DNA of 64,000 bases from Ralstonia pickettii. GTDB taxonomy: Bacteria; Pseudomonadota; Gammaproteobacteria; Burkholderiales; Burkholderiaceae. The notes under the pieces were generated by a model, which was not told the DNA's origin, made no database searches, and worked only from the letters and a program-made list of their open reading frames with translations. Positions 43,218 through 51,488 of this stretch are shown here, one piece after another (the stretch's first letter is position 1; the number at the start of each line of letters is the position of its first letter). The stretch spans positions 682,001 through 746,000 of the forward strand of contig NZ_CP066772.2 in NCBI RefSeq assembly GCF_016466415.2, written 5' to 3'. The position numbers and the translations under genes are program-made.

Positions 43218-44014
43218 TGATCGAACTGGAAACGCTGCACCAGAACACCATCGCGGTGCTGACGCTCAAGCGTCCGCCAGCCAACGCGTTCACGCCGGAA
43301 GGTCTGCTGCAACTGCAAGGCACCGTCGAACGATTGAACGCCGATGCACGCGTGCGCGCCCTCGTCGTCACCGGCGATGGTCCGAAGTTCTTCAGCGCAG
43401 GCGCAGACCTCAACACCTTTGCCGATGGCGACCGCGATGTGGCGCGCGAGGCCGCTGCACGTTTCGGTGCCGCGTTCGAGGCGCTGCAGAATGCGCGCCC
43501 GGTGGTGATCGCCGCCATCAACGGTTTTGCGATGGGCGGCGGCCTGGAGTGCGCGCTCGCATGCGACATCCGCATCGCCGAGGCACACGCCAAGCTGGCC
43601 GTGCCAGAAACGGCCGTCGGCCTGCTGTGCTGCGGTTGCGGCACGCAGACGCTGCCGTGGCTCGTGGGTGAAGGCTGGGCCAAGCGCATGATCCTGACCG
43701 GCGAGCGCGTCGATGCGCAGACCGCCCTGCGTATCGGACTGGTGGAAGAGGTCGTGGAAACGGGGGCCGCGCGCGAAGCCGCCATCGCCATGGCGCTGCG
43801 GGTGACAACGTTGAGCCCGCAAGCTGTCACCTTCAGCAAGCAACTCATCCATCAGGCGCGCAACGGCGTGCCGCGCGGCGCGGCGCTGGCCGTCGAGCGT
43901 GAGCGCTTTGTCGATCTGTTTGACCACCCGGATCAGCGCGAAGGCGTGAACGCCTTTCTGGAGAAGCGTGCGCCGCGCTGGCATTCCACGCACGAATCGG
44001 AGACGCGGCAATGA
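43217..44014 (+). CDS. Enoyl-CoA hydratase
   Basis: Crotonase-fold hydratase (265 aa). The oxyanion-hole segments FFSAGADLNTF (about 59-69) and INGFAMGGGLECALACDIRIAE (about 97-118) are clear, with a catalytic-type glutamate in VPETAVGLL. In this operon it probably hydrates methacrylyl-CoA. GTG 43214 and ATG 43217 are both possible starts; the ATG overlaps the mmsB stop. Confidence 0.88.
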   Translation: MIELETLHQNTIAVLTLKRPPANAFTPEGLLQLQGTVERLNADARVRALVVTGDGPKFFSAGADLNTFADGDRDVAREAAARFGAAFEALQNARPVVIAAINGFAMGGGLECALACDIRIAEAHAKLAVPETAVGLLCCGCGTQTLPWLVGEGWAKRMILTGERVDAQTALRIGLVEEVVETGAAREAAIAMALRVTTLSPQAVTFSKQLIHQARNGVPRGAALAVERERFVDLFDHPDQREGVNAFLEKRAPRWHSTHESETRQ

Positions 44015-45162
44015 GCGCCGTCCAATTTGAGACGGTGCCGCCCCAGGCCGCCGCTGCCGAGCCCGAGGTGTTGATGCGCGTGGTCAGCCGCGTGGCCGTC
44101 ATCACCCTGAACCGTCCGGCTGCCCTGAATGCACTCTCGCACGGCATGGTGCGCCAGTTGGCGACGCTGCTGGAGCAATGTCGCCACGACGACGGCATCG
44201 TCGCGCTGGTGCTGCGCGGTGCGGGCCAGAAAGGCTTCTGCGCGGGTGGCGATGTGCGGGCGCTCTATCAGCTTGCGCAGCAGGGCCGCATGGAGGGCGA
44301 CGACGGCTGGCTGCAGTTCTTTGTCGACGAATACCGGCTCGACTACGCGCTGCACCAGTTTCCGAAGCCCATCGTTGCGCTGATGGACGGCATCACCATG
44401 GGCGGCGGCATGGGCCTTGGGCAGGCGGCACGGCTGCGTGTCGTGACCGAGCGCACGAAGATGGCAATGCCCGAGACGCGCATCGGCTTTCTCCCGGACG
44501 TGGGCGCCACGCGCTTTTTGAGCGTGATGTCGCCCGAGCTGGAGCTGTATGTTGGCCTGACGGGCGTGACGCTGACCGGCGCCGATGCGCTGCATTGCCA
44601 CCTGGCCGATATGTGCGTGCCCGCCGAATGGCTTGCCTCATTCGAAGACCGCCTGCAGCGCATGCCGCACGACGGCGATCTCATGCAGGCCTTGCGCCGC
44701 GTGTTCGAGCCGCCGTGCAACATTGTTCCGCACGCGCCGCTGGCACAGGCGACGCCGTGGGTGCAGCGCTATTTCGACCGCCGTTCGTCGGTCGATCGCA
44801 TTGTCGCCACGCTGCGCGAGAGCCTGGAGCGCGAACAGGCACGGGAGCTGCGCCAATGGCTTCAGGCGACGCTTGACGCCATGACCACACATTCGCCGAC
44901 GATGCTGCATGTCACGCGCGAAGCGTTGCTGCGTGGCCGGCAGTTGTCGCTGGCGGAGTGCTTTCAGATGGAATTGGGCATCGTCGCGCGCGGAATCCAG
45001 GAAGGCGATTTCTGCGAAGGCGTGCGCGCGCATCTGGTGGACAAGGATCACCGCCCTGGCTGGGCGCCCGCCACGCTCCCGCAGGTGCGGCCTGAGCGGG
45101 TGCGGCATTTTCTGACGTCGCCCTGGCGGGTGGAGCGGCATCCATTGGCGGGGCTTCGCTGA
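44011..45162 (+). CDS. 3-hydroxyisobutyryl-CoA hydrolase
   Basis: Crotonase-fold thioesterase (383 aa) releasing 3-hydroxyisobutyrate from its CoA ester, the step that protects against toxic methacrylyl-CoA. Typical features are KGFCAGGDVRALYQ (about 72-85), GITMGGGMGLGQAARLRVVTE and PETRIGFLPDVGATRFLS. It has the long C-terminal domain that distinguishes it from hydratases (SVDRIVATLRESLEREQARE). Coupled (ATGA) to the preceding hydratase and last in the operon. Confidence 0.92.
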   Translation: MSAVQFETVPPQAAAAEPEVLMRVVSRVAVITLNRPAALNALSHGMVRQLATLLEQCRHDDGIVALVLRGAGQKGFCAGGDVRALYQLAQQGRMEGDDGWLQFFVDEYRLDYALHQFPKPIVALMDGITMGGGMGLGQAARLRVVTERTKMAMPETRIGFLPDVGATRFLSVMSPELELYVGLTGVTLTGADALHCHLADMCVPAEWLASFEDRLQRMPHDGDLMQALRRVFEPPCNIVPHAPLAQATPWVQRYFDRRSSVDRIVATLRESLEREQARELRQWLQATLDAMTTHSPTMLHVTREALLRGRQLSLAECFQMELGIVARGIQEGDFCEGVRAHLVDKDHRPGWAPATLPQVRPERVRHFLTSPWRVERHPLAGLR

Positions 45163-45242
45163 ATCGTCATGTGACTGGAATGCCCCAAAAGCAACGGATG
45201 CGCCATTTGATGCGGTCCGCCGGGGGCAGTAAGTCCGTTCCG

Positions 45243-45280
45243 TGACAAATTTCTGTCATAACTTACGTGTAACTTACACG
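45243..45280. promoter_or_regulatory. Two adjacent palindromes after the valine operon
   Basis: TGACA-N6-TGTCA (45243-45258) and the perfect 15-mer CGTGTAACTTACACG (45266-45280) lie 80-120 bp past the operon and ahead of a terminator. They look like operator half-sites or the promoter of a short RNA. Another palindrome, CCGATCTGCAGATCGG, is at about 45369. Confidence 0.4.
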
Positions 45281-45314
45281 GGCGAGGAGAGGTCACCCCT
45301 CACGTTCTCATCGT

Positions 45315-45347
45315 ACGCAGCGGCTTCCGCTGCGTTTTTTTTTGCTT
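45315..45347 (+). terminator. Strong terminator after the valine operon
   Basis: ACGCAGCGG-CTT-CCGCTGCGT hairpin followed by nine Ts. Confidence 0.88.
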
Positions 45348-45515
45348 TATGGGGCACATGCGTGTTGGCCGATCTGCAGATCGGATTGAAACCGCTTTGA
45401 AGTCGCCGCCTGCCAACCCGCATGGCAGCTAGGTTTTGGTACCCTGCGTCAGACTGTTGTCACAATCGCGGTGCTAACTGGCCGGATGCATTGCCACCCC
45501 AAGGAGGCTCCTCTC

Positions 45516-47285
45516 ATGGCGACATCCGTCGATTCATTCCAGGTGAAGGTGTATCAGGGCGACAGCGCGGTGCTGTTCGCCTTTGATGTGGCCGATGCCG
45601 ATCGCGCCGATCTGGCCGGTTTTGCCATTCAATGCACGCCGCAGGGCGGGGCGCCATATTGGGTGCCCAACCGGCTGACTTTCGACACGCCCATCCATGC
45701 AGACGCGCCGCTGAAGGCCGGCAAGTACGCCGATTCCATCGACGCGCCGTTCCAGTCGTTTCACTGGGTCCACTTTCCGCCGCATGCTGCCGCGCAACTG
45801 ACTTACACCGTGCACGCGCGCTACTTCGTGTCGACGGACCCCGTGCAGCTGGAGACGCGCGCGACGCGCATCGTCACGGTCACGCTGCAGCAGCCGATGA
45901 GCGATTGGGCCACCGTCGGCATGGTGCGCGGGTATGTGTCGTCGCAGGCGTTCATCGACCACTACGGCTGCAACACGGCGCTGGCGCCCGACAAACGCGC
46001 GCAGACCAAATCGCCGCTGCTGTACGACACGCAGCCGTATCAGAACAAGTACGCCTACCTGGGGGCGACGGGTCGCCATCTCATCATCGATCTGCTGAAC
46101 CAGTGCCACGCGTCCGACGGATACGGCATCGACGTGCTCGCCTACGACCTGGACGAACCGGACATCATCCGTGCCATTGCTTGGCTCGCGCAGAACGGTC
46201 GCAAGGTCCGCGTGATTCAGGACAACTATGTTGGCACCGGCGCCAACCCGGTGGGCCACGGCACCGACAACGCGTTTGAGACGCAGGCCGCCGAGTACTT
46301 CAAGCAGGCCGGCGCGGAGGTCCGCCGGACGCACCTGGCGCGGTTCCAGCACCACAAGGCGATCCTGCTGCGGGACGCGGCCGGCAAGCCGGTGCGCGTG
46401 CTGGCCGGTTCGGCCAACTTCTCGCTGCGCGGGTTGTACGTGCAGGCCAACAGCGTGCTGGTGTTCGAGCAAGACGCCGCGCAGCTCTACGCGCAGGTGT
46501 TCGAGCGTCTGTGGGGATGGATCGACCAGTACGGTGAGGACGCTGCGGGCAGCCGCAAGGTGGCCGCCGCCTTTCGCGCCGATGCGCTGGCTGCCAGCTG
46601 GCAGGCCGTGCCGCAAGGCGGCAAGCCGCGTGCGCGCTTCGGCTTCTCGCCGCATCAGACCGATGCGTTGCTCACGGAGGCCGCGGACCGCGTGAAGGGC
46701 GCGCTTTCGTCCGTGCTGTTTGCGGTGATGGCCACCGATGGCGGCGGCGCGATGCTGAACACGCTCGAGCAAGTGGTGCCGCACAAGGCTGGGTTGCTTT
46801 CGCTGGGCGTGATCGACAAACAGGGTGGTGTCGACGCCTTTGCCCCCGGCCGCGATGTGCCCTCGCAGACTGTGTCGTTTGCGTATTTGAAGGACGAAGC
46901 GCCAGCGCCGTTCAAGCAGGAAGTGGATGCCGGCACCGGCCAGCACATTCACCACAAGTTTGTCGTGTGCGATTTCAATGGCGATGAGCCGGTCGTGTTC
47001 TGCGGCTCGTCCAACCTGTCGAAGGGCGGGGAAGAGCAGAACGGCGACAGCCTGATCGCCATCTACGACCCGGCCATCGTCACGGCCTATGCGATCGAGG
47101 CCATCCGCCTGTTCGACCACTACCGCTTCCGCGCAAGCGAATCCAAGGCGACGGCCGACAAGCCGCTGGTGCTGAAGACGACCAGCGCATGGGCCGACCC
47201 GTACTACGATCCGCAGAACATCAAGTTCACGGAGCGCACGCTGTTCGCCAAGTCCGGCACTGCGCAGGAGGCGGCTGTCGCGTGA
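45516..47285 (+). CDS. Phospholipase D-like protein
   Basis: A 589-aa protein with two PLD-superfamily motifs. The first (near 279, HHKAILLRDAAGKPVRVLAG then SANFS) has Arg at the usual Asp position, with the Asp one residue later. The second (near 478, HHKFVVCDFNGDEPVVFCG then SSNLS) is a proper H-x-K-x4-D with GSSN. Residues 1-150 form a separate beta-rich N-terminal domain. No signal peptide is obvious. Substrate could be phospholipid or nucleic acid. AAGGAGG precedes ATG 45516. Confidence 0.8.
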   Translation: MATSVDSFQVKVYQGDSAVLFAFDVADADRADLAGFAIQCTPQGGAPYWVPNRLTFDTPIHADAPLKAGKYADSIDAPFQSFHWVHFPPHAAAQLTYTVHARYFVSTDPVQLETRATRIVTVTLQQPMSDWATVGMVRGYVSSQAFIDHYGCNTALAPDKRAQTKSPLLYDTQPYQNKYAYLGATGRHLIIDLLNQCHASDGYGIDVLAYDLDEPDIIRAIAWLAQNGRKVRVIQDNYVGTGANPVGHGTDNAFETQAAEYFKQAGAEVRRTHLARFQHHKAILLRDAAGKPVRVLAGSANFSLRGLYVQANSVLVFEQDAAQLYAQVFERLWGWIDQYGEDAAGSRKVAAAFRADALAASWQAVPQGGKPRARFGFSPHQTDALLTEAADRVKGALSSVLFAVMATDGGGAMLNTLEQVVPHKAGLLSLGVIDKQGGVDAFAPGRDVPSQTVSFAYLKDEAPAPFKQEVDAGTGQHIHHKFVVCDFNGDEPVVFCGSSNLSKGGEEQNGDSLIAIYDPAIVTAYAIEAIRLFDHYRFRASESKATADKPLVLKTTSAWADPYYDPQNIKFTERTLFAKSGTAQEAAVA

Positions 47286-47312
47286 TCGGCTCCGGTAGCG
47301 GTTCGTGCGCCG

Positions 47313-48806
47313 TCATACGCGCCGCTGCCGGTCGCCCCACCATGCATCGCGCAGGCGGCGCTTGGCGATCTTGCCGTTGTCGTCGCGCGGCAGCGCTGTG
47401 GTGAACTCGATCTGGCGCGGGATCTTGAAGCCGGCAATCTGGCCGCGCAGCCATTCGATCACGAACTCGGCCTGCAGGTCTTGGCGTTCGGTCTGCACCA
47501 CGGCAACAAGCCGCTCGCCGTACTCGTCGCACGGCACGCCGAAGACCGCGCAGTCGACCACATCGGGGTGGCGCAGCAGCGCATGTTCGATCTCGGCCGG
47601 GTAGATGTTCACGCCGCCCGAGATGACCATGTCCGATGCGCGGTCGCACACATACAGATAGCCGTCGGCATCGAGGTAGCCCATGTCGCCGAGCGTGACC
47701 AGGCCGTCGCGCTCGATCTTGCTGCGCGCCTCATCGTTGCCGCGGTAGGTGAAATCGGGATAGGCGGGTTGGTGGCTATAGATCAGGCCGATCTCTCCGG
47801 TGGGGCAAGGCGTGCCGTCTTCACGCAGGATGCGCACGCGTGCGTCGCACACCGGGCGGCCGGCGCTGCCGGGGCGGGCGGCCGCCTCGCGCGGGTCCAT
47901 CACGGTGATCATGCCGGTCTCGCTCGACGCATACGTTTCGTAGATGACGGGGCCGAGCCAGTCGATCATGCGGCGCTTGATCTCCGGCGCGCACGGTGCA
48001 CCAGTGGACGCCACGAAGCGCAGCGAAGACAGGTCGTATCGGCTGCGTTCTTCGTCGGTCAGCTTGAGCAGGCGCACATACATGATCGGCACGAGGTAGA
48101 CGGTGTCGATGCGGTAGCGCTCGATCTGCTCGAGCACGCGCAGGGCATCAAAGCGCGCGTTCACCACCAGCAACTCTGCCATCTGCGCGGCTTGCTGTGC
48201 GAAGAGGCTGGGTGCGCTGTGATAGAGCGGCGCCGGCACCAGCGCACGGCAGCCCGGCACGATGCCGAAGGTTGCAGCCACCACGGCGCGTGCCTTCTGC
48301 AGATGCGCCTCGAGCTGATCGAGCGGTACGGCCTGGCGTACCACGCCCTTGGGCCGGCCCGTGGTGCCCGAGGTATAGGCCATGTGCCCGCGCGGAGAAA
48401 CGATCGGCCCGTCGTACGGCGTCTGCAGCGCAAGCCAGTTTGCATAGCCGTCGGCGCGGTCGGTGCCTTCTGCATCCACGCGCAGCAGCTGCACGTGTGC
48501 CGGTAGCAGCGGTTCTGCCGCATCGACGAGGTCGCGATGGCCGATCAATACCTTGGCACCCGAATCGCGCACCAGAAACTCCACCTCGGCCGGCGTGAAG
48601 TGCCAGTTGATCGGGCAGAAGTAGCACCCTGCGATGCGGCAGGCGTGCATCACGTCGATGTAGGCGGGTGCATTGCGCAGCAGTACGCCGATCACGTCGC
48701 CCTCCTGCACGCCCATGCGGCGCAAACCGCCGGCAAGGGCGGCACCGCGCGCGAGCAGCGTATCGGCATCGGTCGGGCGATCGTCGAAGATCAGGTGGGC
48801 GGTCAT
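47313..48806 (-). CDS. AMP-forming acyl-CoA synthetase
   Basis: ANL-superfamily ligase (497 aa). The ATP loop YTSGTTGRPKG (near 150), the adenine motif YASSETG, the DLVTLGDMGYLDADGYLYVCDR hinge region and the catalytic lysine in PRDDNGKIAKRRLRD are all present. Acyl specificity is not evident. The ATG at 48806 has AGGAG 7 nt upstream. Transcribed alone and convergent with the PLD-like gene. Confidence 0.9.
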   Translation of the reverse strand: MTAHLIFDDRPTDADTLLARGAALAGGLRRMGVQEGDVIGVLLRNAPAYIDVMHACRIAGCYFCPINWHFTPAEVEFLVRDSGAKVLIGHRDLVDAAEPLLPAHVQLLRVDAEGTDRADGYANWLALQTPYDGPIVSPRGHMAYTSGTTGRPKGVVRQAVPLDQLEAHLQKARAVVAATFGIVPGCRALVPAPLYHSAPSLFAQQAAQMAELLVVNARFDALRVLEQIERYRIDTVYLVPIMYVRLLKLTDEERSRYDLSSLRFVASTGAPCAPEIKRRMIDWLGPVIYETYASSETGMITVMDPREAAARPGSAGRPVCDARVRILREDGTPCPTGEIGLIYSHQPAYPDFTYRGNDEARSKIERDGLVTLGDMGYLDADGYLYVCDRASDMVISGGVNIYPAEIEHALLRHPDVVDCAVFGVPCDEYGERLVAVVQTERQDLQAEFVIEWLRGQIAGFKIPRQIEFTTALPRDDNGKIAKRRLRDAWWGDRQRRV

Positions 48807-48910
48807 GTGTGTCTCCTGCGCGAGGTCTCTTGGGGACGGTTGCTTAATCCATGCAGCATGCCGGATCGAACAGTATTGAACAATCCACGGCGAATTTCGC
48901 ACACTGGTGA

Positions 48911-49021
48911 ATGCGATTGGACAACGCTCTCCTTGGCCGCGTGAGCCGTGACACCGGAATTCGGTTTGAGGGGCAACCCGCCGATATCACCGCAGACCGC
49001 GTGAAAGGTCTGCGGCAGTAA
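48911..49021 (+). CDS. Possible 36-aa small protein before an orphan terminator
   Basis: Clean short frame MRLDNALLGRVSRDTGIRFE... ending KGLRQ, preceded directly by an in-frame stop (TGAATG) and followed 22 bp later by a strong terminator hairpin. No good ribosome site and no homologue that I recognise. The last codons overlap a perfect hairpin (about 48991-49016), so the transcript could instead be a non-coding RNA. Confidence 0.25.
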   Translation: MRLDNALLGRVSRDTGIRFEGQPADITADRVKGLRQ

Positions 49022-49042
49022 GCTGCATGCCTGAAGCCAAAA

Positions 49043-49078
49043 AGCCCGCCCGGTGTGATGCGAGGCGGGCCTTTTTCT
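49043..49078. terminator. Orphan terminator upstream of the fluoride riboswitch
   Basis: GCCCGCC-N13-GGCGGGC with AAAAA before and TTTTT after, so it can work both ways. No annotated gene on either strand ends here. Confidence 0.7.
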
Positions 49079-49142
49079 CGGGCGCGCGCGATTGTGCCCG
49101 GTTGTGACCGCGGCCGCCTTCAGGCACAATGCGCCCCGTTGT

Positions 49143-49206
49143 GGAGATGGCATGCCTCCCTTAACCGCCGGTCTGCGGATCACGCAACCGGCTGATGATG
49201 CCTACA
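49143..49206 (+). promoter_or_regulatory. Fluoride riboswitch (crcB motif)
   Basis: The aptamer signature is plain: GGAGATGGCATGCCTCC (49143-49159), an AACCGCC strand (from about 49163), and GGCTGATGATGCCTAC closing the fold (to 49205), all conserved elements of the fluoride-sensing crcB motif. It lies 80 bp upstream of a fluoride-type CLC gene, the classic target. Fluoride binding should turn expression on. Confidence 0.9.
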
Positions 49207-49233
49207 AGTTCCTGGTCGAAGGAAGTTGTAGGC
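49200..49233 (+). promoter_or_regulatory. Expression-platform hairpin of the fluoride riboswitch
   Basis: GCCTACAA (49200-49207) pairs with TTGTAGGC (49226-49233), with an inner TTCC/GGAA. The 5' arm reuses the conserved 3' end of the aptamer, so aptamer folding and this hairpin exclude each other. No T-run follows, so control may be at translation or through a Rho-type mechanism. Confidence 0.65.
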
Positions 49234-49288
49234 ACGCGCCCAAACGACGTTCTGTCGCTCAGGTTTGAGTTCTTCGAATCTGGTCATC

Positions 49289-50569
49289 ATGAAGAAAATG
49301 GCTACACGCTCCGAGCCGCTGCTCATGTTCGGGTATCTGCTGCGCTGGCTCTCGCTCGGTTCGCTCGTCGGCATGCTCGCCGGGCTTGGCTCTGCGGTGT
49401 TGCTGATGGCGCTCGATTGGGCAACCAACACGCGCACCGCACACCCTTGGCTGCTGTGGTTCCTGCCCGTGGCGGGCCTTGCCGTTGGCTTGCTCTATCA
49501 CTACACGGGGCGCTCGGTGGAGGGGGGCAACAACCTACTGATCGACGAGATCCACGACCCGAAGCGGATCGTGCCCAAGCGCGTGGCGCCGCTCATCCTG
49601 CTGGGCACCGTTGTCACCCACATCTTTGGGGGGTCGGCCGGGCGTGAGGGCACGGCCGTTCAGATGGGCGGCAGTTTTGCGGACTACCTGACGCGGCTTT
49701 TCTCGCTGGCGCCCGCGGACCGGCGCATCTTGCTGATGGCGGGCATCAGTGCGGGTTTCGCATCGGTCTTCGGCACGCCGCTGGCCGGCGCCGTGTTCGG
49801 GCTGGAGGTGCTCGCGATCGGCCGTCTGCGTTATGACGCGATCCTCCCGTGCTTCATCGCGGCCATCATGGGCGACCTGGTGCCGCCGTTGCTGGGCGTG
49901 CACCACACGCCGTATGCGATTCCGTTTGTGCCGCATCTCACGCCCATCGCGATCGGCCTGGTGGTGGTGGCCGGCATCGTCTTCGGTCTTGCGGGCATGA
50001 CATTCGCGGCGCTCACGCACCGGCTCAGCCGCCTGTTGAAGCATCACATCGCCTTTGGGCCGCTTCGCCCCGTGCTGGGCGGCAGCGTGGTCGTGGCGGC
50101 GGCCTTGGCGCTGGGGACGGACAAATATCTCGGCCTCGGCATTCCGGTCATCGTGGATGCGTTCCACACGCCGCTGCCGGCGTACGACTTTGCCGGCAAG
50201 GCGGCGTTCACGATCGTGACGCTGGCGTCCGGCTTCAAGGGCGGCGAGGTCACGCCGCTGTTCTACATCGGCGCCACGCTGGGCAATGCGTTGGGTTACG
50301 TGCTGCCGCTGCCGTTCCCGCTGCTGGCGGGCCTGGGCTTCGTTGCCGTGTTTGCGGGTGCCGCCAATACGCCCATCGCGTCGACCTTGATGGCGATGGA
50401 ACTCTTCGGCCCCGAAGTCGGCACGTTTGCCGGCATTGCCTGCGTGGTGAGCTATCTCTTCTCGGGCCACACCGGCATCTATCACGCGCAGCGCATTGGC
50501 CATGCGAAGCGCTCTACCGAAGCAGCGCCGGCAGGGCAGGTTCCGGCCGAATCCGCCGAGCGCCCTTAG
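49289..50569 (+). CDS. CLC-F type fluoride/proton antiporter
   Basis: Inner-membrane CLC transporter (426 aa, about ten or more helices). The selectivity motif is GREGT (118-122), where Thr replaces the Pro of chloride-type CLCs and Glu120 is the gating residue, as in the fluoride-exporting clade. GTPLAGAVFGLEV and GAANTPIASTLMAMELFG are other conserved CLC blocks. The riboswitch upstream confirms the fluoride role. Start is ATG 49289 or 49298; no strong ribosome site. Confidence 0.92.
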   Translation: MKKMATRSEPLLMFGYLLRWLSLGSLVGMLAGLGSAVLLMALDWATNTRTAHPWLLWFLPVAGLAVGLLYHYTGRSVEGGNNLLIDEIHDPKRIVPKRVAPLILLGTVVTHIFGGSAGREGTAVQMGGSFADYLTRLFSLAPADRRILLMAGISAGFASVFGTPLAGAVFGLEVLAIGRLRYDAILPCFIAAIMGDLVPPLLGVHHTPYAIPFVPHLTPIAIGLVVVAGIVFGLAGMTFAALTHRLSRLLKHHIAFGPLRPVLGGSVVVAAALALGTDKYLGLGIPVIVDAFHTPLPAYDFAGKAAFTIVTLASGFKGGEVTPLFYIGATLGNALGYVLPLPFPLLAGLGFVAVFAGAANTPIASTLMAMELFGPEVGTFAGIACVVSYLFSGHTGIYHAQRIGHAKRSTEAAPAGQVPAESAERP

Positions 50570-50608
50570 CACTGCGATGCGCGCTCGGCTTCGAGCAGCG
50601 TCTTCACG

Positions 50609-51319
50609 TCACGCGCCGTAGAGGCGTTCGCACAATGCCGTACTTGCGCCGAGCTTGCGCGACAGCTCGGACGCTGCCTGCAACTGCTTCGCGACGAAAT
50701 CGCCGGTGGTGCGCGCCGCTTCGAGCCGTGAGGCTGCGCCCGATAGTGTGAGCGCGGCCATGAACTTGTCGCCGGAGCCGAAGACGGGCGTGGCAAATGC
50801 TGCCGTGTGCTGATCGCGCGCGCCGGAGGTGAACAGCGGTAATTCGGGCGTGCCGTCATACAGCGCTTCACCCAGCCCCCAGTAACGCAGCACATGGCTG
50901 ATGGCCGTGTCGTCCAGCGGCAGCGACGTGCCGGGCAGCCGCGTCTCGCGCAGACCTTCCGACGGTTCAGCGCGGAACAGGCACAGGCGCCGCCCGTGAT
51001 CGATGACGTAGTACGATGCGCTCTCTCGCGTGGCTGCCGCCAGCGCGTGCAGCACCGGCTCCACCACCGAAGACAGGTGGAACGACTGCTCGTAGAGCTT
51101 GCCGAGGTACAGCAGGCGCGGTCCGAGCGAGTACGCGCCGGACTCGGAGCGGGTGACATAGCTCATGCGCTCCAGCGAGTTCATCAGCCGATACACCGTG
51201 GTCTTGTGCATGCCCGACGCTTGCGCGAGGGCCGCGAGTGACAGGGCTTCCGCCCCGGGCTTGAAGCAATCCAGCAAGGCCAGCGCCTTTTCCACTGCGG
51301 CAACGCCGTCATTCCCCAT
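50609..51319 (-). CDS. IclR-family regulator
   Basis: A 236-aa regulator with an N-terminal winged helix (about 5-65, LSLAALAQASGMHKTTVYRLMNSLERMSYV) and a C-terminal GAF-like effector domain (about 80-235). Divergent from the catabolic operon at 51489, and the gap holds two matching palindromes. It likely binds an intermediate of that pathway. Confidence 0.9.
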   Translation of the reverse strand: MGNDGVAAVEKALALLDCFKPGAEALSLAALAQASGMHKTTVYRLMNSLERMSYVTRSESGAYSLGPRLLYLGKLYEQSFHLSSVVEPVLHALAAATRESASYYVIDHGRRLCLFRAEPSEGLRETRLPGTSLPLDDTAISHVLRYWGLGEALYDGTPELPLFTSGARDQHTAAFATPVFGSGDKFMAALTLSGAASRLEAARTTGDFVAKQLQAASELSRKLGASTALCERLYGA

Positions 51320-51349
51320 TCCGTCTCTCCGAACTCACGAACGGCAGAA

Positions 51350-51364
51350 TTGTACTCTGTACAA
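51350..51364. promoter_or_regulatory. IclR operator 1
   Basis: TTGTACTCTGTACAA, a perfect TTGTAC-N3-GTACAA palindrome 31 bp before the IclR start. Confidence 0.75.
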
Positions 51365-51448
51365 CGTCGTTGTATCTGGCGAAAGGGTAAACGCTAGTGG
51401 ATCGACCCGCTTGCCGTGGCTATAGTGGTTTCACTGAGTACACCCGTG

Positions 51449-51463
51449 TTGTACATAGTACAA
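51449..51463. promoter_or_regulatory. IclR operator 2
   Basis: TTGTACATAGTACAA, same consensus as operator 1 and extended by a G/C pair outside, 25 bp before the first operon gene. A position this close to the start fits repression. Confidence 0.75.
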
Positions 51464-51488
51464 CTTCACAGTCTGAGGCAGGTTTTTC

